A DNA stretch of 64,000 bases from positions 1 to 64,000 of the forward strand of contig NZ_AWFH01000063.1 in the NCBI RefSeq assembly GCF_000682715.1, given 5' to 3'. This document shows, piece after piece, positions 51,964 to 61,096 of this stretch (the first letter of the stretch is position 1; every line of letters begins with the position of its first letter). Made by a program: the position numbers and the translations under genes. This DNA is from Hyphomonas atlantica corrig. Its GTDB lineage: Bacteria > Pseudomonadota > Alphaproteobacteria > Caulobacterales > Hyphomonadaceae. The notes under the pieces are model-generated. The model saw only the letters and a program-made list of their open reading frames with translations, ran no database searches and was not told where the DNA came from.

Positions 51964-53313
51964 CTACTGAATGGCAACCAGTTTGGCATCGTCGGTCAGC
52001 AGGAAGAGTTTCCCCTGAACGGCGATGGGTTCGATATAGACAGTGTCCTTGATGTCGAGAGAGTCGGTCTGCTCCCCCGTCTGCGGATCAAAGGCCAGCA
52101 GCTCGCCATCAGACGACACGATCAGCACGCGGCCCGAGGCCAGTAGCGGCCCGGCATAGCTGATCCGCTTTTTCTTCTTCTTCTCGTTCTTGTACTGACG
52201 CAGTTCCGTTACCCAGAAGGCTTCGCCCGTGCCAGCGTCAAGCGCAGCCAGACGGGCATTGGTTCCGATGATGAACAGGTATTGCGATGCCAGGGCAGGG
52301 GCCTGGGTCGAGCCGATTGGCTTGGCCCAGACGCGATTGCCGCTGCGCCCGTCAATCGCCACGGTAATGCCGGACTGGCTGGACGCAAACACAAGGCCAC
52401 CGGCCAGAACCGGGCGGGAGCCGATGTCGTTGATCTCGGAAATCGGCGTGAAGCGGCCGGCCTGCGAAATGGCGTCGGTCCATAGCCGGCGGCCATTGTT
52501 CGCGAGATAGGCGATGATTTCGCCTGAAGAGTAGGGCGCGATCACGAAGTCTTCGATGGCGGCCGGGCTCGGGCTGCCCAGAACGCGGGCGGTTTCCGCG
52601 ATGGCCTGATCGCTCCAGTCGGTGTCACCGGTTTCGAGATCCAGTGCAAAAACTTCGTTATTATTGGAGGCCACAAAGATCGAGCCATCCTTGACGGTCG
52701 GGGCGCCGGTCATCGGAACACCCAGTTCGCGTTTCCAGATCTCGCTGCCATCTGCTGCGTTGAGGCGCATGATATAGCCAAAGCCGCTCGCAACGATCAG
52801 CGTATCGCCATTCACAGCAAGGCCACCGCCGAGCGCAGTCTTGTCGCGCTTGGTCAGGCCCTTGAGTTCCTTTTTCCAGAGCGTCCGGCCGTTGGACATG
52901 TCTGTGGCGTAGATCGTCTGGTCAGCGTCCAGCGTGAAGATCGCGGTTTCGCTGGCCACGGGCGGCGTGGTCACGGCGGATTTGTTGCTGGAACCTTTGC
53001 CGACGGAGGTGCGCCAGGCGACCTTCATGTCCTGCGCAGCGATGACATGACCGGGCGCCTTGGCAGGCGTGCCGCCCGCTTCAGGCCAGGAGGTCAGTGT
53101 CTGCGCTTCCGGCAGGTCGATGGACTGGGTGGCCAGATCCGGAGATGCTTCGATGGCTTCCTCAGCCAGCACCATGGTGACGCGGCCAGCCTTGTCGAGC
53201 TGTTCCTTCTCATCGTCCCCGGAATTGCCGAAGAAGGGAATGCTGCTGCAAGCCGACAGGGCAACAAGGGCGGTTGCGGTCGCGGTCAGCTGAAAACGGC
53301 GGGAAAGCCTCAT
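51964..53313 (-). CDS. bamB: Outer-membrane assembly lipoprotein BamB-like (PQQ-type beta-propeller)
   Basis: 449 residues. A signal peptide ends in lipobox LSAC (Cys about 22), followed by an eight-bladed propeller built from PQQ-like repeats (for example TIYATDMSNGRTLWKKELKG, EVFALDLETGDTDWS, RLAALDAGTGEAFWV). BamB scaffolds BamA during outer-membrane protein assembly. The 4-base overlap (ATGA) with the YfgM-like gene and the der gene downstream give the conserved yfgM-bamB-der order, which supports the call. A Lys cluster (EKKKKKR) interrupts one blade. Confidence 0.9.
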   Translation of the reverse strand: MRLSRRFQLTATATALVALSACSSIPFFGNSGDDEKEQLDKAGRVTMVLAEEAIEASPDLATQSIDLPEAQTLTSWPEAGGTPAKAPGHVIAAQDMKVAWRTSVGKGSSNKSAVTTPPVASETAIFTLDADQTIYATDMSNGRTLWKKELKGLTKRDKTALGGGLAVNGDTLIVASGFGYIMRLNAADGSEIWKRELGVPMTGAPTVKDGSIFVASNNNEVFALDLETGDTDWSDQAIAETARVLGSPSPAAIEDFVIAPYSSGEIIAYLANNGRRLWTDAISQAGRFTPISEINDIGSRPVLAGGLVFASSQSGITVAIDGRSGNRVWAKPIGSTQAPALASQYLFIIGTNARLAALDAGTGEAFWVTELRQYKNEKKKKKRISYAGPLLASGRVLIVSSDGELLAFDPQTGEQTDSLDIKDTVYIEPIAVQGKLFLLTDDAKLVAIQ

Positions 53314-54056
53314 TGGCCAGTCTCCTCAATATCGGCGGAATCGGTCTCGGCAGGCGCGCTGCTGTCGTCCGGTGCATCGGTGGCGCCTGCGTCGACCTCG
53401 TCTGCGTCAGCAGAAGCAGGCGGAATGGCGGCCAGTGCAATCTCGGCACGGCGCTTCACGCCTTCCGGGGCGGCTGCGTCGAAGCGCAGGCGATTGAACT
53501 CGGTGCGGGCACGGGCGATGTCGCCGGTCTCGAAGGCCTTGGCGGCGACCAGTTCGCGGGCAAGCGCGCCGAGCGGGCCTTCATCCTCGACCAGACTGCC
53601 GAGCGTCGCTTCCAGATCCTGCATGGACTGGGTATCGACCGAGAAATAGGCCGTCTTAAGGATGGACAGACGCTCATACGGGCTGCCTTCCACGGCGGCG
53701 GCGGCCGACAGGGTGCGCGTGGCGCTGGTGGCGTCTCCGCCCCCTTCATACTGGGTCTGCGCCAGATATTGCGCGGCCAGCGGGGCGATCTTGCCATTGC
53801 CTTCGGCCAGTTCGCGGAAGGCGGCTTCGGCCTCTACATACTGATCGTTCTCCAGCAGGTTCAGCGCGGTTTCGAATGCCAGGGCACGCTCATTGCGGGC
53901 CTGTTCGGCTTGCGGGCGCAGGACAAATTCGTTGAGAGCCACAGCCCCCACGAGCAGCGCCGCCGCGCCATAGATGAACGGCCTGTAGCGTTTCCACAGG
54001 CCTTCCATCTTGTCCTGACGGATGCTTTCTTCGACTTCGTCAAAAATGTCGCTCAA
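53310..54056 (-). CDS. YfgM-like tetratricopeptide protein
   Basis: 248-residue inner-membrane protein: cytoplasmic N terminus (MSDIFDEVEESIRQDKMEGL), one membrane segment (FIYGAAALLVGAVALNEFVL, about 27-46), then periplasmic TPR-like helices (YVEAEAAFRELAEGN, FETGDIARARTEFNRL). YfgM binds SecYEG and periplasmic chaperones. The C-terminal 40 residues are acidic and Ala/Ser/Asp rich. First gene of yfgM-bamB(-der). Confidence 0.88.
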   Translation of the reverse strand: MSDIFDEVEESIRQDKMEGLWKRYRPFIYGAAALLVGAVALNEFVLRPQAEQARNERALAFETALNLLENDQYVEAEAAFRELAEGNGKIAPLAAQYLAQTQYEGGGDATSATRTLSAAAAVEGSPYERLSILKTAYFSVDTQSMQDLEATLGSLVEDEGPLGALARELVAAKAFETGDIARARTEFNRLRFDAAAPEGVKRRAEIALAAIPPASADADEVDAGATDAPDDSSAPAETDSADIEETGQ

Positions 54057-54125
54057 CGGGGCGCTCCGATCGGGTAATCTGATTTCGGGGGGAACCTAGA
54101 CGTGCCTGCGTCCAGCTGCAACGTG

Positions 54126-54962
54126 TCAGGGCTGTTTGGCATCAGGTTTTCGCAGGGAATAGGTCTCTGCCTGGCCGGGGAATTCGCGGGACCGGACATC
54201 GGCGGCGAACTTGCCAATGGCGGCATCTATGTCGGTGCGCAGGTCACCATAGCGGCGCACGAATTTCGGAGCCCAGTCGAACAGGCCCAACATGTCCTGT
54301 GTGACCAGCACCTGACCATCACAGCTGGCCGAAGCCCCGATGCCAATGGTCGGGCAGCTCACCTCAGCGGTGATCTCGTCTGCCAGATCCCGTGCGACGC
54401 CCTCGATCACGATGGCAAATGCGCCGGCCCGGTCCGCCGCGCGGGCCTCGTTCAGCACGATATCGCGTTCAGAGCCGGTGCGGCCCTTGGCGCGGAAGCC
54501 GCCATCCACATTGATTGCCTGCGGCCGCAGGCCGACATGGCCCATCACCGGAATGCCGCGCTCGACCAGATGCGCGATCTGGGTGGCGGCATAGGCGCCA
54601 CTCTCGATCTTCACGGCCTGACAGCCGGTTTCCTTCATGATCCGCGCGGCATTCAGGAAGGCCTGATCCTCGCTGGTCTCATAGCTGCCGAAGGGCATGT
54701 CCACGACCACGAAGGCCTGTTGGCTGCCGCGCATGACGGCCTGACCGTGCAGGATCATCATTTCCATCGTGACGCCGACCGTGGAGGGCAGGCCGTGGAC
54801 CACCATGCCAAGGCTGTCGCCTACCAGGATCAGATCGGCATGCGGGTCCATGATCTCGGCCATCGGCGCGTCATAGGCGGTCAGGCAGACCAGCGGCTCC
54901 CCGCCCTTGGCGGCGGCGATGTCCTTGACGGTCTTGCGGGAAATTCGGGTTTGTTTCGACAT
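54126..54962 (-). CDS. panB: 3-methyl-2-oxobutanoate hydroxymethyltransferase
   Basis: First step of pantothenate (CoA) synthesis; transfers a hydroxymethyl group from methylene-THF to ketoisovalerate. The 278-residue protein has LTAYDAPMAEIMD, LVGDSLGMVVHGLPSTVGVT, VKIESGAYAATQI, VMGHVGLRPQAIN and GIGASASCDGQVLVTQDML, the PanB blocks. The ATG at 54962 (MSKQTRISRKTVKDIAA) is preferred; the frame is open to 54998. panC is not adjacent. Confidence 0.96.
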   Translation of the reverse strand: MSKQTRISRKTVKDIAAAKGGEPLVCLTAYDAPMAEIMDPHADLILVGDSLGMVVHGLPSTVGVTMEMMILHGQAVMRGSQQAFVVVDMPFGSYETSEDQAFLNAARIMKETGCQAVKIESGAYAATQIAHLVERGIPVMGHVGLRPQAINVDGGFRAKGRTGSERDIVLNEARAADRAGAFAIVIEGVARDLADEITAEVSCPTIGIGASASCDGQVLVTQDMLGLFDWAPKFVRRYGDLRTDIDAAIGKFAADVRSREFPGQAETYSLRKPDAKQP

Positions 54963-55031
54963 GGCCAGCGACTTAGCCTGCCTCAGACCGGCGAGCAAGC
55001 GGCGGACGCCGGGCCTGCCATTGACGGGCGG

Positions 55032-55433
55032 TCAGCTGCGGCCTTTCGGGAAGTGCTGGGTGGCGGAGGTGATCTCGACCCAGTCATGCCGGGTCTCTTC
55101 CCAGACAGACCGGACAGGCGCTGGAAAGTGTGGATCTGCAATGGCCCCGACAGCAATGCCAACCGCGTCCGGGTGCTTCTCCGTGGTCCAGTAAACGCTG
55201 GAGCCGCAGACCGGGCAGAAATGGGTGGTGAAAGCGCCGCCGCTGTCGGCCTGCCGGGTCCAGGCACGGCTATCGCCCGAGAAGGAGAGCAGGGCGCGGG
55301 GGTAGTAGGCGCCAACGCCAAAGGGCGAGCCCGAGCGGCGCTGGCAGGCCGTGCAATGACAGGCAACGACAGCCGGCGTCACATCTTCGGGCAGGATGAC
55401 GACCAGCTGGCCGCAGGCGCATTGGGCCTCCAT
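55032..55433 (-). CDS. GFA family protein (glutathione-dependent formaldehyde-activating type)
   Basis: 133-residue zinc-binding protein with the GFA cysteine pattern CACGQL, CHCTACQRRSG and FCPVCGSSVYW. Family members bind glutathione and zinc; most, like this one, have no proven substrate. It starts three bases after the nnrU stop, so the two are probably co-transcribed. Confidence 0.88.
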   Translation of the reverse strand: MEAQCACGQLVVILPEDVTPAVVACHCTACQRRSGSPFGVGAYYPRALLSFSGDSRAWTRQADSGGAFTTHFCPVCGSSVYWTTEKHPDAVGIAVGAIADPHFPAPVRSVWEETRHDWVEITSATQHFPKGRS

Positions 55434-55436
55434 CCG

Positions 55437-56021
55437 CTAGCCCTTCAGCACGACCGGTACGCCGATCAGCCATTCGTGCAGGTGGAACACGAACACCAGA
55501 TAGGCCCCGATGCCGATAATGAGCGCGCCGATGTCCCCCAGTGTGGAAGATGGCGCATCGGGGTTAGGGCCGTTGTCCCCACGCTTCTTGACGGCGATGC
55601 GGTCAATCACGGCATAGGCGAGGAAGCTGGTGAAGAGGACGACGGAATTCCATTCGCCATTGGCGATCAGATGGCCCAGCGCCCACAGCTTCACCGCAAC
55701 CAGCATGGGGTGTTTCAGCGCTTTCTTGATCCGCCCGGCGGGCAGGTAGGCCGCGGCTAGGGCGATCATCGCAGGCAGCATCAGCGCCATCGTGACATGC
55801 CGGCCCCAGACCGGCGGGAAATAGAGCGAGCCGATCCAGCGAGCCTGATCATAGCCGATGATGATCAGCACAAAGCCCGCAATCGCCACGAGACTGTAGA
55901 GGCCCATATAAGGCGCGTAGCCGAGCCGTTGGCGCAGATCCTTGCCCGGCGCGCGGCTGCGGAAAGCGGAAAACAGATGGACCCCGAAGAACAGGACCAG
56001 TCCGGCGACAAGATATGGCAT
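55437..56021 (-). CDS. NnrU family membrane protein
   Basis: 194-residue inner-membrane protein with about six hydrophobic segments and NnrU landmarks (LFFGVHLFSAFR, RQRLGYAPYMGLYSLVAIAGF, KHPMLVAVKLWALGHLIANG). NnrU was named from a nitric-oxide reductase cluster, but related methyltransferase-like NnrU/isoprenylcysteine-carboxyl-methyltransferase-type proteins occur widely, so a denitrification role is not implied here. Confidence 0.88.
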   Translation of the reverse strand: MPYLVAGLVLFFGVHLFSAFRSRAPGKDLRQRLGYAPYMGLYSLVAIAGFVLIIIGYDQARWIGSLYFPPVWGRHVTMALMLPAMIALAAAYLPAGRIKKALKHPMLVAVKLWALGHLIANGEWNSVVLFTSFLAYAVIDRIAVKKRGDNGPNPDAPSSTLGDIGALIIGIGAYLVFVFHLHEWLIGVPVVLKG

Positions 56022-56086
56022 GACAAATTCCTCCCGGTGAGAGGTTTATGCCGAGTCATTCAATTCTGGAAGAAAGCAGTTGGCCT

Positions 56087-56335
56087 TCAGCTCTCTGGCT
56101 CGTCCTTGATCCACACTTCCACTTCGCCCTTCAGCTTCAGCGTCAGGGGGCGGCCCTTGCGGTCGACAGCCTTGCCGGCGGCAACACGGATCCAGCCTTC
56201 GGAGATGCAGTACTCCTCGACATTGGTTTTCTCGACGCCATTGAAGCGTACGCCGATCTCACGCTGCAGCAGGTCTGCATCGTGATACTTGCTGGCCGGG
56301 TCTAGGGCGAGGCGGTCTGGAAGTGTGTCAGTCAT
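56087..56335 (-). CDS. DUF3297 family protein
   Basis: 82-residue protein matching DUF3297 almost along its whole length (IGVRFNGVEKTNVEEYCISE, RVAAGKAVDRKGRPLTLK). Highly conserved small cytosolic protein in proteobacteria with no known function. Stand-alone; diverges from the GGDEF/EAL gene. Confidence 0.9.
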   Translation of the reverse strand: MTDTLPDRLALDPASKYHDADLLQREIGVRFNGVEKTNVEEYCISEGWIRVAAGKAVDRKGRPLTLKLKGEVEVWIKDEPES

Positions 56336-56505
56336 GCTTCGCTCTTTGCCAGCGAATCCGGGAAAAGCAAGTGGCCAGACGTAAGTCTGACGCGGTTTTA
56401 CACTGTGAAGGTAGCGTTAACGACAAGCTGTGGAATTTTCCGTCACCTAAACCGGGCTTTATAGAACAGGGCTTAAGCGTCGATGCTCAATAGAGTGAAT
56501 CGTCG

Positions 56506-58518
56506 ATGCAAAGAATTTCCGACATCAAGCACTATCGCGCCATGCTGCACAATGCGCGGTCCATGGATGAGGCCGTGATGATGGAGCAGATTCGGGCGAC
56601 CACCCAGAATCTGCCGGCGCTGTATGTCATGCTGTGTGTTGCGGCGTTTTCACTGGGCCTGTGCTTCCTTGAGGCTGCGCCGCTTTACCTGACACTCGGT
56701 ATTCCCGCCTTCTTTATTGTTGGGAGTATCCTGCGCATCAGTCACTGGCAGATGTCGCAGGCAGATTTCACCGATCCGGACAAGGCGAAAAGAGATTTCC
56801 GGGCCATGGAAATTGGCTCAGTGACCATTTTCATCGTGCTGGGAGGATGGATTTGCCTGCTATTCCCCTATGCGGAAGGGGCTCGCGAGACACAGCTGGC
56901 CCTGTTCACGGGGTTGATCGGCCCGGTTGGCATGATGTGTTCCATGCCGCGCCCGCGCATCGTGGCAATCGGCCTGATCGGCACTTTGTTCGTCTTCAGC
57001 GCTCTGTTCGTTCTGGCCCATCCGGCGTCGTACAGTTTTATCGTGGTGCCGATGGCGGTGTCCTATCTCGTGTTCTTCAAAGTGTCCTATGCCCACAAGC
57101 AGCGGATTGTGGAGTCCGTAAACCTCCACTCCGAACTGGTTTCAGAGAATGAGCGCGCATCGGGCCTCGCCGAATCCAATCGCTTCCTGGCGCTGTCCGA
57201 CACGTTGACCGGCCTGCCGAACCGCCGCCGGTTCTTTGAACAGATCAATCTCTTTTTCGACCGGTGCCCGGATGGCGAAATGCCGATTGTCGGCCTGGTT
57301 GATCTCGATGGTTTCAAGCCGTTGAATGACGTATTCGGACATTCTGCAGGTGACGCTGTGCTTGTGGAGACGGCCGCGCGCCTGAAGACCGCAGTTGCCC
57401 GGCGGGGCGGCGTGGTGGCGCGCCTTGGCGGGGACGAGTTTGCCTATGTCCTGCCGTGGGATATGTGCCGTAAGGATGTGCTGGACTTTTCCGAGGAGCT
57501 GGTGAAGCAGGTCGGCCATCCCGTCATCCTGCCGAGCGGTGATACAAGCCGTGTGTCGGCTTCGATCGGACTGTCCTCACGGGGCTTTGAAGTTGCCTCG
57601 GCCAAGGATCTTCTGGAGCAGGCGGATTTTGCGCTGTTCCGCGCGAAAGAGCAGGCGGCCGGAGCGGTGGTGGAATTCTCCTCCCGTCACGCTGAAAGCA
57701 AGCGCCGCGAAGTGCTTGTCCATCAGGCCTTCAAGAATGCGCGGCTCGACCGTGAAATTCATCTCGTCTTCCAGCCCATCATTGATACGCATGATGGCAC
57801 GATCAGCCGGTGCGAGGCGCTGGCGCGCTGGGACAGTCCGGAAATCGGCATGGTGCCGCCAGGCGAGTTCGTGCCGATTGCCGAGAAGGCAGGCATGACC
57901 CAGGAAATGACGCTGGCCGTGTTCCGCAAGGTGATTGCCCAGCTCAAAGTCTGGCCGGACAATGCCTGCATTGCCGTGAACCTGTCTGCGCAGGATGTGA
58001 ACAGTCAGCAGTGCACGGATTTGATGGCCTCCATGCTGATCCGCCAGCCCCCAAGCTTGCGCAAGCGGATTTCCATTGAGGTGACCGAGACCTCCCTGTT
58101 GACGGACTTTACCGAGGTGCACAAGAACCTCATGAAGTTCCGCGAACTTGGCGTGAAGATCGCGCTTGATGATTTTGGCACGGGATTTTCTTCCCTGCGA
58201 TACCTGCAGGAGCTGGAATTCGACATCGTCAAGATTGACCGCAGCTTCGTGTCCTCGATCGAGAGCAATGACAAGAGCTTCGGCCTTGTGCGGACCATCA
58301 GCCGTCTGTGCCGGTCTCTGTCGATTGCCTGCGTTGCCGAAGGCGTGGAGACGCGCGAGGAGCTGGAGCATGTCCGTGCGGCTGGATGCCATCTGGTGCA
58401 GGGCTTTTATTTCTCGACCCCGCTGACGGCTGAAAAGATGCTGCCTTACCTGACGGGCGAGGAAAGCTTTGAGGGCATGGGCACCCTGGTTCCTGTCCCG
58501 CGCCGCGACGTGGCCTGA
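56506..58518 (+). CDS. Membrane GGDEF-EAL protein (cyclic-di-GMP)
   Basis: 670 residues: about five membrane segments (about 45-195), then a GGDEF diguanylate cyclase domain (LTGLPNRRRFFEQINLF; active site RLGGDEFAYV intact, about 307) and an EAL phosphodiesterase domain (CEALARW for EAL, NLSAQDVNSQQ, DDFGTGFSSLRYLQELEFD, KIDRSFV, CVAEGVET). Both catalytic signatures look intact, so it could make or break c-di-GMP, the second messenger that controls motility, holdfast and polysaccharide. No known sensory domain is recognised in the membrane part. Single gene. Confidence 0.93.
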   Translation: MQRISDIKHYRAMLHNARSMDEAVMMEQIRATTQNLPALYVMLCVAAFSLGLCFLEAAPLYLTLGIPAFFIVGSILRISHWQMSQADFTDPDKAKRDFRAMEIGSVTIFIVLGGWICLLFPYAEGARETQLALFTGLIGPVGMMCSMPRPRIVAIGLIGTLFVFSALFVLAHPASYSFIVVPMAVSYLVFFKVSYAHKQRIVESVNLHSELVSENERASGLAESNRFLALSDTLTGLPNRRRFFEQINLFFDRCPDGEMPIVGLVDLDGFKPLNDVFGHSAGDAVLVETAARLKTAVARRGGVVARLGGDEFAYVLPWDMCRKDVLDFSEELVKQVGHPVILPSGDTSRVSASIGLSSRGFEVASAKDLLEQADFALFRAKEQAAGAVVEFSSRHAESKRREVLVHQAFKNARLDREIHLVFQPIIDTHDGTISRCEALARWDSPEIGMVPPGEFVPIAEKAGMTQEMTLAVFRKVIAQLKVWPDNACIAVNLSAQDVNSQQCTDLMASMLIRQPPSLRKRISIEVTETSLLTDFTEVHKNLMKFRELGVKIALDDFGTGFSSLRYLQELEFDIVKIDRSFVSSIESNDKSFGLVRTISRLCRSLSIACVAEGVETREELEHVRAAGCHLVQGFYFSTPLTAEKMLPYLTGEESFEGMGTLVPVPRRDVA

Positions 58519-58619
58519 GCCCCGCCTGCAACGGACGTTTCCGATTCTTCTGTCAACTCCCTGCCGGGTGTGATAATTCGGTCTCCATACTGCAATTCTG
58601 GCAGTTGGGAGGGGACAGT

Positions 58620-59246
58620 ATGACACTATCGGTTTTCAGCGCAGGATTTGGCCGAACGGGCACAATGTCCTTGAAGCTGGCTCTGGAACAATTGGGATTC
58701 GGGCCTTGCCACCACATGATCGAGGTGATCGAGAATGGCGATGCGCAGGTGCCGCTCTGGAATGAGGCGCTGGCCGGGCGCGCGGATTTCGAGGCGATCT
58801 ATGCCGGCTATGGCGCGGCGGTGGACTGGCCGACCGCCGCCTTCTGGCAGGAGCTCGCCGCCGCGTATCCGGACGCCAAAGTGATCCTTTCCTCGCGCTC
58901 AGCCGAGAGCTGGTACAACAGTATTTCCGAAACCATCCTGGCCACGGTCTGGGATGAGGCGTCCTGGCCGCCGCCCGCGGTGGAATGGTTCAGGATGGTC
59001 TCCAAAGTGCTGGAGCGCAGCCTGGGCGGTGCCCGCGACCGGGATGGCATCATCGCCGCCTTCGAGGCGCATGAGGCCGCGGTGAAGACCGCCATTCCGA
59101 CCGAGCGCCTTCTGGTGCATTCGGCCAAGGATGGTTGGGCGCCCCTGTGCGCCTTCCTCGATGTGCCGGTCCCGGATGAGCCTTATCCGCGGACCAACAC
59201 AAAGGAAGAATTCTTCGAACACATGAAGAAGGCCGACGATCTGTAG
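58620..59246 (+). CDS. Sulfotransferase family protein (Sulfotransfer_4/DUF-type)
   Basis: 208 residues starting MTLSVFSAGFGRTGTMSLKLALEQL, a P-loop-like GFGRTGT in the sulfotransferase fold, with VILSSRSAESWYNSISETIL as the PAPS 3'-phosphate strand. This subgroup is common in marine bacteria and of unproven activity. GGGAGGGG lies close upstream of the ATG at 58620. It is isolated from the capsule genes. Confidence 0.82.
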   Translation: MTLSVFSAGFGRTGTMSLKLALEQLGFGPCHHMIEVIENGDAQVPLWNEALAGRADFEAIYAGYGAAVDWPTAAFWQELAAAYPDAKVILSSRSAESWYNSISETILATVWDEASWPPPAVEWFRMVSKVLERSLGGARDRDGIIAAFEAHEAAVKTAIPTERLLVHSAKDGWAPLCAFLDVPVPDEPYPRTNTKEEFFEHMKKADDL

Positions 59247-59330
59247 GGAGACGAGCGTGCCACCCGCACGTGCGACGCCTGTGAGGGCGCTTGGGTCTTG
59301 GGTTGGGTTTTCTGGAGATGGGAAGCACGG

Positions 59331-59708
59331 TCAGGTGTCCGGCAAGGGCAAGGGGCCCTGCGTGAAGACACGCGGGATGTACGCGATGCAGCGCGGAGAG
59401 GGCGCGGCGATTTGCGGGAGGTCCCGGCTTTCGCCGGGATGAGCGGGCTCGGGGCCGGAGAGGGCGGCTTGATAGGCTTTGGAGGGAGTGAAGCTGAACG
59501 GATCGGGCGTCAGGTCCTCCGGGTCCTTCTCGATCCAGTTGAGATAGACATTGCCGCGCCGGTCGATCAGCATGCTGAACAGCACGCCCTTGCCGCGCAC
59601 CGCACGCACATAGGCGCGGATCATCACGATCTGCAGCCAGATCCAGAACCGGTAGGGTTCCAGATGCGCCGGCAGCGGTGTTGCAAGGGGGCGAAACAGC
59701 GAGTCCAT
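59331..59708 (-). CDS. Small hypothetical protein extended by a REP-like repeat
   Basis: 125 residues. The first 85 or so (MDSLFRPLATPLPAHLEPYR start, a hydrophobic WIWLQIVMIRAYVRAV, then IDRRGNVYLNWIEKDPEDL) look like a genuine small conserved protein. The last 38 residues (HPGESRDLPQIAAPSPRC onward) are encoded by a repeat palindrome at 59422-59439 and nearby repeat-like DNA. HPGESRD is a known translation of dispersed alphaproteobacterial repeats. The repeat probably inserted near the 3' end and shifted the stop. Function unknown. Confidence 0.6.
   Translation of the reverse strand: MDSLFRPLATPLPAHLEPYRFWIWLQIVMIRAYVRAVRGKGVLFSMLIDRRGNVYLNWIEKDPEDLTPDPFSFTPSKAYQAALSGPEPAHPGESRDLPQIAAPSPRCIAYIPRVFTQGPLPLPDT
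59422..59439. repeat. REP-like palindrome
   Basis: TCCCGGC, loop TTTC, GCCGGGA, flanked by GGGAGG and TGAGCGGG. It is the common alphaproteobacterial dispersed palindrome core (CCCGGCTTTCGCCGGG type). It falls inside the 3' part of the small hypothetical gene. Confidence 0.7.
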
Positions 59709-59756
59709 GCCGCTTAGCCTGCCACAGCGCGAGGGCCTGTCGGATACGGGACAAAG

Positions 59757-59797
59757 AAAAACCCCTGACCTGCCGGGCAGATCAGGGGTTTTCTATG
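59757..59797 (-). terminator. Bidirectional terminator after the acyl-CoA dehydrogenase gene
   Basis: Stem AAAACCCCTGA/TCAGGGGTTTT with a 13-base loop (59758-59792). On the minus strand it ends in TTTTTCTTTG, downstream of the acyl-CoA dehydrogenase. Confidence 0.85.
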
Positions 59798-59837
59798 TTC
59801 AGGGCCGGGGAGAGGCCGGATGGTGTCCCCGGATCAA

Positions 59838-61010
59838 TCAGTAACTCTTCGGCAGGCCGAGGACGCGTTCGGCGATGAAGTTGAGGATCATTTCGCGGCT
59901 GACCGGGGCGATGCGGGCGAGCATGGCTTCGCGCATCATACGCTCGACATGGTACTCCTTGGCATAGCCCATGCCGCCATGCGTCAGCACGGCGGTCTCG
60001 CAGGCGCGGAAGCCGGCTTCGGTGCCAAGGTATTTCGCGGCGTTCGCTTCGGCCCCGCAATCCTGCCCGGCATCATAGAGACCGGCGGCCTTGTAGGCGA
60101 GCATTTCGGCGGCCGACAGTTCGGCCCATGCCTTGGCCAGTGGATGCTGGATGCCCTGGTTCTGCCCAATCGGACGGCCAAAGACGACGCGCTCTTTCGC
60201 ATAGGTCGCCGCGCGTTCCAGCGCCGCAAAGCCGAGGCCGATGGATTCCACGGCGAACAGGACGCGCTCAGGGTTCAGGCCCTGAAGCAGGTATTTGAAG
60301 CCTTCGCCTTCCTCGCCGATGAGGTGGTCTTTCGGCACTTCCAGACCGTCAATGTAGAGCATGTTGCACTCCACCGCCTTGCGGCCCATTTTCGGGATCG
60401 GCTGGCGCTCGATCTTGTTCGGGTCGAGGTCTGTGTAGAACAGGGAGAGGCCGAGATACGGCTTGGCGCACTGGTCCTTGGGCGTGGTGCGCGCGATGAT
60501 CAGGATCTTGTCGGCGCGCTGGGCCCCGGTCGTCCAGATCTTGCGGCCATTGATTGTGTAGCCGGTGTTCGTGCGCTCGGCCTTGGTCTCCAGGCTGGAC
60601 GTGTCGAGGCCGGAATTCGGCTCGGTCACGGCAAAGCACATTTTCTCTTCGCCGGAGATGATCTTGGGCAGGTTTTCGCGCTTCTGTTCCGGATTGCCGA
60701 ACCGCTCCAGCGGCTTCGGCCCGAAAATGTTGAGGTGGATGGCCGAGGCGCCGGAATAGCCCGCGCCGGTGCGCGTGACGGTTTGCATCATCAGCGCCGC
60801 TTCGGTCAGGCCGAGGCCCGCGCCGCCATATTCTTCGGGAAAGGCAATGCCCAGCCAGCCACCCGCGGCCATGGCGTCGCAGAATTCCTCCGGCCAGTTG
60901 CCGGTCTCGTCGGTCTTCGCCCAATACTCGTCCCCAAAGGGTTCGAGCGTTTTTTCGACGGCGGCCTTGATGGCGGCCTGATCTTCACTCATCGGCGCGA
61001 TCTGGTGCAT
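59838..61010 (-). CDS. Acyl-CoA dehydrogenase
   Basis: FAD-dependent enzyme making trans-2-enoyl-CoA in beta-oxidation or a related degradation. The 390-residue protein has the family blocks GWLGIAFPEEYGGAGLGLTE, CFAVTEPNSGLDTSS, GRKIWTTGAQRADKILI, QFGKPI-equivalent FGRPIGQNQGIQHPLA and HGGMGYAKEYHVERMMREA. The catalytic Glu position cannot be assigned by eye. The ATG at 61010 has AGGAGG 10 bases upstream. Chain-length preference unknown. Confidence 0.93.
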   Translation of the reverse strand: MHQIAPMSEDQAAIKAAVEKTLEPFGDEYWAKTDETGNWPEEFCDAMAAGGWLGIAFPEEYGGAGLGLTEAALMMQTVTRTGAGYSGASAIHLNIFGPKPLERFGNPEQKRENLPKIISGEEKMCFAVTEPNSGLDTSSLETKAERTNTGYTINGRKIWTTGAQRADKILIIARTTPKDQCAKPYLGLSLFYTDLDPNKIERQPIPKMGRKAVECNMLYIDGLEVPKDHLIGEEGEGFKYLLQGLNPERVLFAVESIGLGFAALERAATYAKERVVFGRPIGQNQGIQHPLAKAWAELSAAEMLAYKAAGLYDAGQDCGAEANAAKYLGTEAGFRACETAVLTHGGMGYAKEYHVERMMREAMLARIAPVSREMILNFIAERVLGLPKSY

Positions 61011-61096
61011 GTGACGGTATCCTCCTGTCGCCCAGACTTAAGCCGGGCAGGCAGGCCCGTCCAGCGATGGCCCTGCGTCAGTCGAGCGCAATGTGG

